From Clostridiales bacterium (GTDB lineage: Bacteria; Bacillota; Clostridia; Oscillospirales; Oscillospiraceae), in contig JAAYBD010000004.1 of the NCBI GenBank assembly GCA_012719035.1, positions 1 to 64,000 on the forward strand: a DNA stretch of 64,000 bases. Direction: 5' to 3'. This document shows, piece by piece, positions 8,455 through 17,503 of the stretch; positions within the stretch are counted from its first letter, which is position 1; the number at the start of each line of letters is the position of its first letter. Under the pieces are notes generated by a model that ran no database searches, had not been told where the DNA came from, and saw nothing but the letters and a program-made list of their open reading frames with translations. The position numbers and the translations under genes are program-made.

Positions 8455-8483
8455 TTGACAAACAGCAAATAAACTGATAGTAT
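8455..8483 (+). promoter_or_regulatory. Sigma-A promoter of the rplJL operon
   Basis: TTGACA (8455-8460), a 17-base spacer and TAGTAT (8478-8483). Transcription should start near 8490, just before the L10 leader. Confidence 0.75.
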
Positions 8484-8489
8484 TATACA

Positions 8490-8610
8490 GCGCTCCAAAG
8501 ACAGCAGGTGGATTTGTCCGTAAATCCTGCCGAGGACGGCTTCTATTTTTTAATTAGCAGCTTTCTGTCTTTGTGCCTTTTGGCGCAAGGACTTATTTTT
8601 TTGGGCGCAC
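8490..8610 (+). ncRNA. L10 leader (autoregulatory ribosomal protein leader)
   Basis: The leader contains the conserved pieces AAAGACAGCAGGTG, AAATCCTGCCGAGGAC and TTTCTGTCTTTGTGCC, in which the first and last pair (AAAGACAG with CTGTCTTT). This is the Firmicutes L10 leader that binds the L10(L12)4 complex. A second hairpin, TGTGCC with GGCGCA, around a T-rich stretch (about 8570-8610), may be the expression platform. Excess L10 would lower expression of rplJ-rplL. Boundaries are approximate. Confidence 0.8.
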
Positions 8611-8633
8611 ATTAAACCACGGAGGTGAAAATT

Positions 8634-9167
8634 ATGCCAAATGCAAAGGTTCTCAGTGAGAAGCAGGCTATCGTTGCTGAACTCGTAGAGCGTTTAAAGA
8701 CTTCAAGCGCAGGTGTTTTTGTTGATTACAAGGGCATTACTGTTGCTCAGGACTCAGAGCTTCGCAGCGAACTTCGCAAAAATGACGTCGAATACACCGT
8801 CATTAAGAACACCCTTTGCCGCCGTGCTATAGACGAGATCGGTCTTTCCGAGATTGATCCTATTCTTAACGGAACGACATCTCTTGCAACAAGCAAAGGC
8901 GACCCCATCGCACCTTTCCGCGTAATCAGTGATTTTGCGAAGAAAATGGGCGATGACAAGTTCAACGTCAAAGCGGGCTTCATGGATGGCAAGGTTCTTT
9001 CCCTTTCCGAAATCTCCGAAATCTCTGCTCTTCCTTCCAAGGATGCACTGTATGCAAAGGTTCTCGGAACAATGCTCGCTCCCATCACCAGTCTGGCTGT
9101 CGTGCTCGGTCAGATATTAGAACAGAAGGGCGGCTCCACCGAAGCTGCCGAAGCTGCAGCCGAATAA
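8634..9167 (+). CDS. rplJ: Large subunit ribosomal protein L10
   Basis: 177 residues from the ATG at 8634, with GGAGGTG six bases upstream. The sequence begins MPNAKVLSEKQAIVAEL and shows the L10 core: FVDYKGITVAQDSELR near residues 30-45, then RKNDVEYTVIKNTLCRRA. The alanine/glutamate-rich tail is where L7/L12 dimers attach. L10 anchors the ribosomal stalk at the GTPase-associated centre. It is the first gene of a two-gene operon with rplL, controlled by the leader just upstream. Confidence 0.97.
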   Translation: MPNAKVLSEKQAIVAELVERLKTSSAGVFVDYKGITVAQDSELRSELRKNDVEYTVIKNTLCRRAIDEIGLSEIDPILNGTTSLATSKGDPIAPFRVISDFAKKMGDDKFNVKAGFMDGKVLSLSEISEISALPSKDALYAKVLGTMLAPITSLAVVLGQILEQKGGSTEAAEAAAE

Positions 9168-9213
9168 TAAGTAACGGCTGAACAACAAAATTACATTTTA
9201 GGAGGAAACTAAT

Positions 9214-9588
9214 ATGGCAAGCGAAAAAGTAACCGCTCTGATCGAAGAAATAAAGAATCTCTCCGTCCTTGAGCTTTCCGAGCTCGTTCATGCACTTGAG
9301 GAAACCTTCGGTGTATCCGCAGCAGCAGTTGCAGCTCCCGCAGCAGGCGGCGCAGCAGCTCCCGCAGCAGAAGAGAAGACAGAGTTTGACGTCGTTATGA
9401 CTGACTTCGGCGCAGAGAAGATCAAGGTTATCAAGGAAGTTCGTGCTATCACAGGTCTTGGTCTTGCAGAGGCAAAGGCTATGGTTGAAGGCGTTCCCGC
9501 AAAGATTAAGGAAGGCGCAACCAAAGAAGAAGCAGAAGCCCTTAAAGCACAGCTTGAGGCTGCCGGCGCAAAAGTCGAGCTTAAATAA
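9214..9588 (+). CDS. rplL: Large subunit ribosomal protein L7/L12
   Basis: 124 residues, the standard size. The N-terminal dimerisation helices ([20 protein letters not shown]) are followed by an Ala/Pro hinge (residues about 37-53) and the globular C-terminal domain with [21 protein letters not shown]. It recruits translational GTPases to the ribosome. AGGAGG precedes the ATG. It lies 46 bases after rplJ in the same operon, and a terminator follows. Confidence 0.98.
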   Translation: MASEKVTALIEEIKNLSVLELSELVHALEETFGVSAAAVAAPAAGGAAAPAAEEKTEFDVVMTDFGAEKIKVIKEVRAITGLGLAEAKAMVEGVPAKIKEGATKEEAEALKAQLEAAGAKVELK

Positions 9589-9604
9589 GCTGATTCTAAA
9601 CAAT

Positions 9605-9640
9605 AAAAAGCTGCCGAAGCAATGCGGTAGCTTTTTTGTT
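9605..9640 (+). terminator. Terminator of the rplJL operon
   Basis: AAAAAGCTGCCG (9605-9616) pairs with CGGTAGCTTTTT (9625-9636), with one G-U pair, and T's follow. It lies 16 bases after the rplL stop. Confidence 0.85.
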
Positions 9641-9697
9641 ATTTTAATTGCCGCGAATATTGATGCGGCTAATATTAAATCAAAAAATCAGAAATTT

Positions 9698-11146
9698 TTA
9701 TTTGCCCTGTTTGCTGCTTGAATTGCTGTCATTTGTATGCCTGAAATGCTCTTTAGTAGTTTCTATCACTATGCCTGATAGTCCGAGCAGGGCTAAAAGG
9801 TTGGGAATTGCCATAAGACCGTTGAGGGTATCCGCGATGCTCCATGCGAGGCTTAGGTTCATTGCCGAACCGATGACTATGAATATAATAAAAAATATTT
9901 TATAAGGTGTGAGTGCCTTTGTCCCAAAAATGTATTCAGCGCATCGGCTGCCGTAAAGCGCCCAGCTAAGGATCGTCGAGATAGCAAACAGAGTAATGCA
10001 GGACGTAATTATAATACTGGCAGCCTTGCCTCCAAAAGCAGAAGAAAAGGCGGAGATACTCAGCTCTACACCGGAATTGCGTCCATAGGGAATACAGACG
10101 CCGCTTATAAGAATGGCAAGTGCGGTGAGCGTACAGATAACTATAGTGTCTATGAACACTTCAAATATTCCGAAAAGACCCTGTTTGGCGGGATCTGTTT
10201 CACTTGTTGCCGCATGGGCAATAGGAGCTGAACCAAGCCCCGCCTCATTGGAAAAAATACCGCGCCCAACACCCTGTTTCATAACTTGCATAATGCTAAC
10301 GCCGACAGCCCCGCCGAGGACAGCGTCCGGACTGAAGGCTCCGATAAAGATTGCACTGAATGCAGATCCTATGTTACCTATATTGGCGAATATGACTGTA
10401 AAAGTGCCTATTATATAGATAATGCTCATTGCGGGAACAAGCTTTTCGGAAACAGCTCCGATGCGCTTCATTCCTCCCAATAAAACGAGAGCGGCTGCAA
10501 AAGAAACAATAAAACCAACTGCAAGGCGAATAGTAATATCTGCCTTGCCGCCTGCCATAACCGAGCCTGCTGTAAATTCGTTGATCAGAGTAACGACGGA
10601 ACCGGATATGGTGTTGACCTGAGTCATATTTCCAATACCGAACGAGGCGAACATTGCAAAAACAGAAAATACTACAGCGAGCCATCTCCAGTTCTTCCCA
10701 AGACCGTTTGAGATGTAGTACATAGGTCCGCCGACCCAATCACCCTGTTTGCTGCGCTCACGAAATTTAACGGCAAGCAATACTTCCGAGTATTTAGTGA
10801 TCATACCGACAAGAGCGGATATCCACATCCAAAACACCGCGCCCGGACCGCCGAGAGAGATGGCACCCGCAACACCGGCGATATTGCCGGTACCAACGGT
10901 TCCGGCAAGAGCGGTAGTAACTGCCTGAAACGGTGAAATTTCACCCTTGTTTCTGCCTTTCTCTTTTTTAAAAGCATTGCCTAAAGTGTTTTTCATTGCA
11001 TATCGGAACTTTCGGAACTGCAAAAATCCTGTACGTATGCTGAAAAACAGGCCTGTACCGACAATCAGCAGCATCATAGGCGGACCCCAGACTATACTGT
11101 TTATGATGTCGTTTAACTGTACAATCGCTTCGGAAATATTCTGCAT
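9698..11146 (-). CDS. Sodium:alanine/glycine symporter, AGCS family
   Basis: 482 residues, the family's usual length. Diagnostic motifs are GTGNIAGVAGAISLGGPGAVFWMW near residues 90-115 and FSNEAGLGSAPIAHA near 290-305. Many hydrophobic helices are spread along the chain, consistent with ten or more membrane spans. It imports alanine or glycine coupled to sodium (AlsT/DagA type). AGGAG lies ten bases before the ATG. It is monocistronic, converging on rplL. The sodium coupling fits the Na+-type pyrophosphatase elsewhere in the window. Confidence 0.93.
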   Translation of the reverse strand: MQNISEAIVQLNDIINSIVWGPPMMLLIVGTGLFFSIRTGFLQFRKFRYAMKNTLGNAFKKEKGRNKGEISPFQAVTTALAGTVGTGNIAGVAGAISLGGPGAVFWMWISALVGMITKYSEVLLAVKFRERSKQGDWVGGPMYYISNGLGKNWRWLAVVFSVFAMFASFGIGNMTQVNTISGSVVTLINEFTAGSVMAGGKADITIRLAVGFIVSFAAALVLLGGMKRIGAVSEKLVPAMSIIYIIGTFTVIFANIGNIGSAFSAIFIGAFSPDAVLGGAVGVSIMQVMKQGVGRGIFSNEAGLGSAPIAHAATSETDPAKQGLFGIFEVFIDTIVICTLTALAILISGVCIPYGRNSGVELSISAFSSAFGGKAASIIITSCITLFAISTILSWALYGSRCAEYIFGTKALTPYKIFFIIFIVIGSAMNLSLAWSIADTLNGLMAIPNLLALLGLSGIVIETTKEHFRHTNDSNSSSKQGK

Positions 11147-11363
11147 AAATTATGTACTCCTGTAGTTTTGTAATAATGTGTTGAGATATTTTGATTCGAG
11201 AAATATTACCTGTTTTTGTGAATTTTTTAAATTAACAGGAACATTTTTTCTTTCTAAACGTCTATGATATTGTAATTAATACTATGCAAATATGATGTAC
11301 TTTTTTATATAAATGAGTTAAAATGTATATAAGCAAATTTTTATGCTAAGAAAGGATCTAAAA

Positions 11364-12242
11364 ATGAAAAGGATACTATCGTTTTTACTTGCCGCCTGCA
11401 CTCTCCTTAGTATGACGACCTCGGCTTTCGCACTTGAAAAAGGCGATGCCCGCGCCGTTATCGGTGCTGATATAACTGAAGGGCAAAAAGCTGCTGTTTA
11501 TAAAGCTTTCGGCATTGAGCGGGACAGCGTCAAGGAACTTAGCGTTACTAACAGTGAAGAGAGGGAATATCTTGACGGGCTTGTAGCATCGTCTATTATA
11601 GGAACGCGCTCAATATCCTGTGTGTATATCGAGATTCTTGGCGAAGGCGAAGGATTACAGGTAAGCACTTCAAATATAAACTGGTGTACAAAGGAAATGT
11701 ATGCAAATGCTCTTGTCACAGCCGGAATAGATAACGCAAAACTCATCGTGACAAGCCCGATTGAGGGTATATCCGGAACTGCCGCTCTTACAGGCGTTTA
11801 CAAGGCGTACGAAGATATCACCGGTGAACAGCTTGACGAAGTTGCAAAGCTTGCGGGTACTCAGGAGCTTGTAATTACGGCTGAGCTTGCAAATGAAATC
11901 GGCGACTATGACGCTGTTACCATAGTAAACGAGCTGAAAAAAATACTTGCCGAAACCGTAGATATGACGGATAGCGAGCTCGAGGACGAAATAAAGAGTA
12001 TTGCTGCTGATAATAATATTTCAGTAAGCGACGGTCAGATAAAACAGCTTGTTTCCCTTTGCCGCTCTCTTGAAAAGCTCGACCCCAGTGAATTGAAAGC
12101 AAAGGTCGAATCACTTCAGGATACCGTCAAGAAGCTTGCGGGAGCACAGGCAAAAGTCAGCGAGATTGCATCTTCCGTCGGCTCATTCTTTAAGAGTGTA
12201 GGTAATTTCTTCTCAGATTTATTTTCAAAGATAGGAAAATAA
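11364..12242 (+). CDS. Secreted DUF1002 protein (YpuA-like)
   Basis: 292 residues from the ATG at 11364, which follows AAAGGA; an upstream in-frame ATG lacks a good site. There is a signal peptide (MKRILSFLLAACTLLSM, cleaved after AFA). The mature part shows the DUF1002 features: ARAVIGADITEGQKAAVYKAFG, then IGTRSISCVYIEIL and the Ser/Thr-rich NINWCT. Its C-terminal 100 residues are helical. Bacillus YpuA belongs to this family, whose role is unknown. It is probably extracellular. It is flanked by a terminator and stands alone. Confidence 0.85.
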   Translation: MKRILSFLLAACTLLSMTTSAFALEKGDARAVIGADITEGQKAAVYKAFGIERDSVKELSVTNSEEREYLDGLVASSIIGTRSISCVYIEILGEGEGLQVSTSNINWCTKEMYANALVTAGIDNAKLIVTSPIEGISGTAALTGVYKAYEDITGEQLDEVAKLAGTQELVITAELANEIGDYDAVTIVNELKKILAETVDMTDSELEDEIKSIAADNNISVSDGQIKQLVSLCRSLEKLDPSELKAKVESLQDTVKKLAGAQAKVSEIASSVGSFFKSVGNFFSDLFSKIGK

Positions 12243-12260
12243 ATCTTCCGTCAATAATAT

Positions 12261-12297
12261 AAAAGGCTTTCGGAAAAATTTTTCCGGGAGCTTTTTA
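12261..12297 (+). terminator. Terminator of the DUF1002 gene
   Basis: AAAAGGCTTTCGGAAAAA is followed directly by TTTTTCCGGGAGC and a T run. The stem has one bulge and two G-U pairs. Confidence 0.7.
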
Positions 12298-12307
12298 TAT
12301 ATATGCT

Positions 12308-12336
12308 TTGACATATCAGATGTACGACAATATAAT
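12308..12336 (+). promoter_or_regulatory. Consensus sigma-A promoter
   Basis: TTGACA (12308-12313), exactly 17 bases, TATAAT (12331-12336): a full consensus match. It drives the TRIC-like gene starting at 12368. Confidence 0.85.
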
Positions 12337-12367
12337 TGAGGTAGTTTTGTAAACAAAAAGGAATGCA

Positions 12368-13048
12368 ATGTTTATGTGGCTTACAGAGAGAGTTTTTTAC
12401 ATTTTAGAAATAGTCGGCACGATAGCATTTGCCGTATCAGGGGCGATGATCGCGATTGAACGCAGGCTTGATTTGTTCGGAGTTGTGTTTCTTGGTGTTA
12501 TTACTGCCGTAGGCGGCGGCATGATACGCGATATCCTTATAGGAAGCTTTCCGCCTGTGATGTTCATAAACATGGAATATGTGCTGACAGCCTGCGCCGT
12601 ATCGATTGCTGTTTTCCTTGTCGCGTATTTTGCAAGCCATACATACTTCAAAAAAGCAAGCTTTATTGACACTGTAAACAACGTGTTTGATGCAGTCGGA
12701 TTAGGAGCTTTTTCCGTAACAGGCACAAGGATAGGCATATCTGCCGGATACTCAGACAACATGTTTTTGTGTGTGTTTTTGGGTATGCTTACGGGAATAG
12801 GAGGGGGACTGCTGCGCGATATGATGAGCAGAAGCATTCCTTTCGTGCTTAGAAAAAGGATATATGCACTTGCTGCAATAGCGGGAGCCTGTCTGTATTA
12901 TCTGCTGTTCCGCATTAAAGCTGCCGACACGATTGCAATTTTTTCTGCTGTGGGGCTGACCTGCATTATTCGCATACTTGCTACTGCATTCGAGTGGAAC
13001 TTGCCTGTCGCTGCTCCCGAAAAAGAGATAGTCAGGACAAAAAAGTAA
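12368..13048 (+). CDS. TRIC/UPF0126-family membrane channel (YicG-like)
   Basis: 226 residues made of two repeats of a three-helix unit. Each holds a glycine-rich signature: AVGGGMIRDILIG near residue 55 and GIGGGLLRDMMSR near residue 142. This is the UPF0126/trimeric intracellular cation channel fold. The E. coli relative YicG has been linked to glycine transport, while other bacterial members conduct K+ or Na+. The substrate here is undetermined. AAAAGGA precedes the ATG, and a consensus promoter suggests constitutive, strong transcription. Confidence 0.88.
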   Translation: MFMWLTERVFYILEIVGTIAFAVSGAMIAIERRLDLFGVVFLGVITAVGGGMIRDILIGSFPPVMFINMEYVLTACAVSIAVFLVAYFASHTYFKKASFIDTVNNVFDAVGLGAFSVTGTRIGISAGYSDNMFLCVFLGMLTGIGGGLLRDMMSRSIPFVLRKRIYALAAIAGACLYYLLFRIKAADTIAIFSAVGLTCIIRILATAFEWNLPVAAPEKEIVRTKK

Positions 13049-13125
13049 AGCATATTCCTGAAGGCAATTGCATCACTATATTATGTAAACTAATTGTTTT
13101 AAATTGGTACTGCATATGATAAATA

Positions 13126-13158
13126 AAAACTGAAGCCGAAAGGCTTCGGTTTTTGTTT
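13126..13158 (+). terminator. Terminator hairpin
   Basis: AAAACTGAAGCC (13126-13137) pairs with GGCTTCGGTTTT (13142-13153) and T-rich sequence follows. It separates the channel gene from the FAD dehydrogenase gene. Confidence 0.75.
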
Positions 13159-13178
13159 TCCTTTAGAGGGATATTTGG

Positions 13179-13205
13179 TATAATATAGCGTAGATGCTAT
13201 ATTAT
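13179..13205 (+). promoter_or_regulatory. -10 box overlapped by a perfect palindrome
   Basis: TATAAT at 13179-13184 is embedded in ATAATATAGC (13180-13189), which pairs exactly with GCTATATTAT (13196-13205) over a 6-base centre. No good -35 is seen at the standard distance. A repressor or redox sensor bound here would block the FAD dehydrogenase gene; equally it could be an activator-dependent promoter. Confidence 0.55.
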
Positions 13206-13225
13206 TAATGCGGGAGGCACGTATT

Positions 13226-14809
13226 TTGATTAAAGTCAGCAACATAGTTTTGCCGCTTGGCTTCGATGAAAAAGATATGAAAATAAAGGCGGCAATGGCA
13301 TTAGATATACCTCCGGATAAAATTTTGGATTTTAATTTATCGCGTCTTTCTGTTGATGCGCGGAAAAAGAACAACGTGCATTATGTCTGCGCTGTTACAC
13401 TTTCCGCAGAAGATGAGGAGAAGCTTGTCTCTAAGGCGAAAAGCAGAAATGTTGAGCTGTTTATTCCAAAGGATTATAAATTTCCGCAGGTAAACCGTAA
13501 AAGCAAGATTCGTCCTGTTGTCGTCGGAATGGGACCTGCAGGGCTTTTTGCGGCTCTTCATCTTGCCAGAGCGGGGATTCCTCCAATAATTCTGGAACGC
13601 GGGCGCAATGTCGCGGAGCGCACTGAGGACGTCGAAAGGTTTTGGAGAACCGGAAGCCTCTCTTTAAATTCAAACGTACAGTTCGGAGAAGGGGGAGCAG
13701 GGACGTTTTCTGACGGAAAACTCTCAACGGGAATAAATGATCCAAGGATATCTCATGTATTTGAAACCTTTGTTGAACATGGGGCGCCGGAGGATATCCT
13801 ATGGTCGCATAAACCGCATATAGGTACAGACATTTTGAGGGATGTTGTAAAAAGTATACGTCAGGAGCTGATTTCACTTGGCTGCGATATCCGCTTTGGG
13901 CACAAGCTCTCTGGCTTGCAGATTGAAGAAAACGCACTTGCGGGTATTCATATTATGAGCGATGCGGGTGCTTACGATATCGCCTGTGACACTCTCGTAC
14001 TTGCTCCGGGACATTCGGCACGCGATACTTTTACTATGCTTTTCGATACGGGCGTGCCGATGGAGCAAAAGGCTTTTGCAATTGGTGTGCGAATTGAGCA
14101 CAGACAAAACGCTATATCCATTTCACAGTACGGTGAATTTGCAGAAAAGCTTCCACCGGCCGATTATAAGCTATCATGCCACCTTCCCAATAGGAGGAGT
14201 GCTTTTTCTTTCTGCGTCTGTCCGGGAGGTCAGGTAATTGCGGCGGCATCGGAGACTGAAAGACTGGTGACAAACGGAATGAGCCCGCGTGCACGCAATG
14301 GGGAAAATATTAACGGCGGATTTCTTGTGGGAATAACTCCATCAGACTTCAGCGGCAACCACCCGTTAAGCGGAATGAAATTTCAAGAATTTTGGGAAAA
14401 ACACGCATACAATGTCGGGGGGGGAGATTACCGGGCCCCGATTCAAACAGTGGGAGATTTTTTGTCGAATAAAGAAACAAAAAAGATAGGAAGCGTGCTC
14501 CCTACCTACAGACCCGATGTGCAACCCGCTGATTTGAGAAAATGCCTTCCGGACTATGTTTCCGAAACTTTATGCGGGGCGCTGCCGATATTTGACCGCA
14601 GTCTGCATGGCTTTGCTGATCCGGAGGCAATCATGACGGGAATTGAAACGCGCTCATCTTCACCGGTACGCATATTGAGGGGTGAGAATTGTCAGTCCTC
14701 AGTACGCGGTATTTTCCCCTGCGGGGAGGGGGCGGGCTATGCAGGAGGCATAACTTCCGCCGCAGTTGATGGGATAAGGATTTCCGAGGCAATAGCCTCT
14801 TTGCCATAA
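13226..14809 (+). CDS. FAD-dependent dehydrogenase of the COG2509 type
   Basis: 527 residues from a TTG at 13226, with GGGAGG eight bases upstream; the in-frame ATG at 13208 lies ahead of that ribosome site and is unlikely to be used. After an approximately 95-residue N-terminal domain comes a dinucleotide-binding motif, VVGMGPAGLFAALHLARAG, from about residue 97. Later come QFGEGGAGTFSDGKL near 150 and a C-terminal FAD motif FPCGEGAGYAGGITSAAVDG. This is a widespread uncharacterised flavoprotein family in anaerobes, and no substrate is known. It is a single-gene transcript converging on the cobalamin operon. Confidence 0.88.
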   Translation: MIKVSNIVLPLGFDEKDMKIKAAMALDIPPDKILDFNLSRLSVDARKKNNVHYVCAVTLSAEDEEKLVSKAKSRNVELFIPKDYKFPQVNRKSKIRPVVVGMGPAGLFAALHLARAGIPPIILERGRNVAERTEDVERFWRTGSLSLNSNVQFGEGGAGTFSDGKLSTGINDPRISHVFETFVEHGAPEDILWSHKPHIGTDILRDVVKSIRQELISLGCDIRFGHKLSGLQIEENALAGIHIMSDAGAYDIACDTLVLAPGHSARDTFTMLFDTGVPMEQKAFAIGVRIEHRQNAISISQYGEFAEKLPPADYKLSCHLPNRRSAFSFCVCPGGQVIAAASETERLVTNGMSPRARNGENINGGFLVGITPSDFSGNHPLSGMKFQEFWEKHAYNVGGGDYRAPIQTVGDFLSNKETKKIGSVLPTYRPDVQPADLRKCLPDYVSETLCGALPIFDRSLHGFADPEAIMTGIETRSSSPVRILRGENCQSSVRGIFPCGEGAGYAGGITSAAVDGIRISEAIASLP

Positions 14810-14818
14810 AAAATATAA

Positions 14819-14848
14819 ACGGCGCCATGATATCACGGCGCCGCTTTT
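14819..14848. terminator. Bidirectional terminator between the dehydrogenase and cbiC
   Basis: CGGCGCC (14820-14826) pairs with GGCGCCG (14837-14843) over ATGATATCAC. On the plus strand CTTTT follows; on the minus strand TTTATATTTTTT follows. It ends the cobalamin operon on the minus strand. Confidence 0.8.
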
Positions 14849-14859
14849 CTCATATTGGT

Positions 14860-15495
14860 TTACTTTCGTGCTATTCCGTAAATTAGTGCGTTGCATATTG
14901 CCGCGGCTACATTGCTTCCGCCCTTACGTCCGCGTGCGACGATATAAGGCACTCCGCTCTTCATAATAAGCTCTTTAGCCTGCACTACGTTTACAAATCC
15001 GACAGGAACACCTATGATAAGTGCAGGTTTTGCAATCTTCCCCTTCGTGATGAGTTCATACAGACGAATTAGTGCAGTAGGTGCATTGCCAACTGCGAAG
15101 ATAAAATGATCCCCTAATTTAGCGGATTTATCTATAGAAACGCTCGCCCGCGTTGTTGCGGTTTCTTTTGCGGTGTATGCAACGTCCTCATCGTCCATGA
15201 AACAGAGCACTTCTCCGCCGAGTTTTGACAAAGCCTTCTTATTTATTCCCGCTTTTGTCATGTTAGTATCGGTTACGATGGAAATACCGCTTTTCAGTGC
15301 ATTTTCTGCAATCTCAACAACACCTTCAGAGAAACAGAGACTGTCGGCATAGTCAAAATCAGCTGTCGTATGGATAACACGTTTTATGATTGGGGCAAGC
15401 TTGGGGTCAAGCTGTTTCACCAATTCAGACTCAATGATTTCAAAGCTCCGCGCTTCGATATCTTCGGGTTTCATAATTTCAAATTCAATGTTCAA
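14860..15495 (-). CDS. cbiC: Precorrin-8X / cobalt-precorrin-8 methylmutase
   Basis: 211 residues. The catalytic histidine lies in RVIHTTADFDYA (H42), and the C-terminal part has FAVGNAPTAL and IIGVPVGFVNVVQAKE, all diagnostic of CbiC/CobH. It moves the C-11 methyl group to C-12 to give (cobalt-)cobyrinate. It is the last gene of the minus-strand cobalamin operon and overlaps cobO by four bases. Confidence 0.96.
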   Translation of the reverse strand: MNIEFEIMKPEDIEARSFEIIESELVKQLDPKLAPIIKRVIHTTADFDYADSLCFSEGVVEIAENALKSGISIVTDTNMTKAGINKKALSKLGGEVLCFMDDEDVAYTAKETATTRASVSIDKSAKLGDHFIFAVGNAPTALIRLYELITKGKIAKPALIIGVPVGFVNVVQAKELIMKSGVPYIVARGRKGGSNVAAAICNALIYGIARK

Positions 15496-16016
15496 AACTC
15501 CACGCCCTCTCTTGCGCCGATTCCCTTGTCAAATGGATGGCGCACTTTTTTTATTTCCGAAACGTAATCCGCGCGTTCAATAAAGCTCTGCGGTGCGTTT
15601 CGACCTGTTAAAACGAGCTCGGTTTTTGGAGGTTTCTCGTTCAGCAGAGTGTCCACAATCTGCCTGTCAACAGCCCCGTTTTTATAAGCGGAAATAACCT
15701 CATCTAAAACAAGAAGACCGCAGTTTCCGTTTTTAACTTCCGATATAGCTGTGCTTAGGTTTGCGTCATTTTCGGTACGCAGCTCATTTTTGCTTTCCTC
15801 TGTCATATTGCTCCAAAATCCAAAATCACGGTTGTTGCGCAGCACTTTGATGTTCGGGATTTTCGCCAGAGCCGCAAGCTCACCTGTGTCTCGCCCTTTT
15901 CCAAACTGAACGATGATTACATTTCCGCCGTATCCGGAAAAGCGGAGAGCAAGTCCCAGAGCGCAACTGGTCTTTCCCTTGCCATCGCCCGTATAAATGT
16001 GTGTCATTGCCGTCAT
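15492..16016 (-). CDS. cobO: Cob(I)yrinic acid a,c-diamide adenosyltransferase
   Basis: 174 residues. The P-loop GDGKGKT (residues 10-16) opens the protein, LLVLDEVISAYKNG is the Walker B region, and ELVLTGRNAP is typical of the CobA/CobO/BtuR family. It transfers the 5'-deoxyadenosyl group of ATP to cob(I)alamin precursors. It overlaps cbiC downstream and cbiP upstream by four bases each, so translation is coupled. The E. coli equivalent is called btuR or cobA. Confidence 0.95.
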   Translation of the reverse strand: MTAMTHIYTGDGKGKTSCALGLALRFSGYGGNVIIVQFGKGRDTGELAALAKIPNIKVLRNNRDFGFWSNMTEESKNELRTENDANLSTAISEVKNGNCGLLVLDEVISAYKNGAVDRQIVDTLLNEKPPKTELVLTGRNAPQSFIERADYVSEIKKVRHPFDKGIGAREGVEF

Positions 16017-17503
16017 ACGCTAGCCTCCAGTATTTTATAAATAAGTGCCATGTCAAGACTGCTTCTTAGAGAATCGGCGAGCTTATTGTATTGGCTCTGC
16101 CGGTATGAATAGTAATCCATAGCGCCTTTTGGGGGCGCGGAGATACCTTTTCTTCTGCATAGTTCTGAAACAAGTGCGTTTCTGCACTCAGCCGTATCAA
16201 AAAAACCATGAAGATATGTGCCGAAAACCGTTCTGGAAACACAGCCGTCTTTGCGCCCATCAGAAAGCTCAATAAACTGTATTCCGCCTTCGAGTAATGT
16301 TGTTTCCCCCATGTGAATCTCATAGCCTTCTATCTTGATTCCCTTTAGTCTAAGCTCATCACCGGAATCGTCAATAATCCGTCCGCTTGATAAAGTACGT
16401 TTTTTTTCAGCTTTAAAAACCGTATTTACGGGAAGAAGCCCCATGCCGTCAAGGCTTCCTTTACACTCCACTCCTTCGGGATCAATGATGCTTTTACCCA
16501 GCATCTGATAGCCGCCGCAGATACCGATAACAGGCGTACCCTTTTCAGATAGCGATTTGATGGCGCTTTCAAGTCCGTTACCGCGAAGCCATAAAAGGTC
16601 GGAAAATGTGTTTTTTGTGCCGGGAATGACGATTAAGTCCGGAGTTTGTATCTCATCGGGAGATTTTACATAACGGACGGAGACACCCTCAGTCGCATCG
16701 AGAGCTGAAAAATCGGTGAAATTCGATATATGCGGAAGCTTTATGATAGCGACATCCAAAATAGCCTTTGAGTGTTTTTTAAAGCGGAGACTTAAACTGT
16801 CCTCATCATCAATGTCGATATCCAGCATCGGAACAACACCGGCGACGGGTTTTTTTGTTATATCTTCAAGCATTGAAAGTCCGGGGCGAAGAATATTGAT
16901 ATCTCCCCGAAATTTATTGATTACGGTAGCCTTTACCATGTTCCTCTCGTCATCGTCAAGCAGCATAAGTGTTCCAGCGAGCTGAGCAAAAACTCCCCCG
17001 GGGTCAATATCTCCGACCAGCAGAACGGGGGAACGAACCATTTTAGCCATTCCCATATTGACGATATCATCGCGCTTCAAGTTTATTTCGGCAGGGCTTC
17101 CCGCACCTTCGATTACTATAATATCATTTACATCTGAAAGCTTGTTGTAGGCAGAAATAACTTCGGGGATAAGACTGCGCTTCATTTTGAAGTATTCCGC
17201 AGCGCTCATATTTCCACGCACCTTACCGTTTATAATGACCTGTGATCCGCAGTCTGTTACGGGTTTGAGCAGAATGGGGTTCATATTTACATCAGGTTCT
17301 AAAAAGCAGGCTTCTGCCTGAACCGCCTGCGCTCTGCCCATTTCCAAACCATCACAGGTGATAAATGAATTCAAAGCCATGTTCTGGGCTTTGAAAGGCG
17401 CGACGCGGAAACCGTCCTGCTTGAAAACTCGGCACAGACCCGCGGTTAGTATGCTTTTTCCCACGTTTGACATGGTTCCTTGAATCATTATAGGTTTAGC
17501 CAT
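16013..17503 (-). CDS. cbiP: Adenosylcobyric acid synthase (glutamine-hydrolysing)
   Basis: 496 residues, full length. The N-terminal synthetase domain begins MAKPIMIQGTMSNVGKS (P-loop), with FKAQNMALNS, DGLEMGRAQAVQAEA and VIEGAGSPAEINL. The C-terminal class I amidotransferase domain has the nucleophile in GICGGYQMLG and the histidine in GTYLHGFFD. It amidates four carboxylates of adenosylcobyrinate a,c-diamide at positions b, d, e and g. It overlaps cobO by four bases and cobD by eight. Confidence 0.97.
   Translation of the reverse strand: MAKPIMIQGTMSNVGKSILTAGLCRVFKQDGFRVAPFKAQNMALNSFITCDGLEMGRAQAVQAEACFLEPDVNMNPILLKPVTDCGSQVIINGKVRGNMSAAEYFKMKRSLIPEVISAYNKLSDVNDIIVIEGAGSPAEINLKRDDIVNMGMAKMVRSPVLLVGDIDPGGVFAQLAGTLMLLDDDERNMVKATVINKFRGDINILRPGLSMLEDITKKPVAGVVPMLDIDIDDEDSLSLRFKKHSKAILDVAIIKLPHISNFTDFSALDATEGVSVRYVKSPDEIQTPDLIVIPGTKNTFSDLLWLRGNGLESAIKSLSEKGTPVIGICGGYQMLGKSIIDPEGVECKGSLDGMGLLPVNTVFKAEKKRTLSSGRIIDDSGDELRLKGIKIEGYEIHMGETTLLEGGIQFIELSDGRKDGCVSRTVFGTYLHGFFDTAECRNALVSELCRRKGISAPPKGAMDYYSYRQSQYNKLADSLRSSLDMALIYKILEASV

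Noticed and set aside
9085..9603. 172-codon open frame antisense to rplJ/rplL
   Set aside because: It is the cysteine-rich mirror of the Ala/Glu-rich ribosomal genes; no ribosome site or family match.
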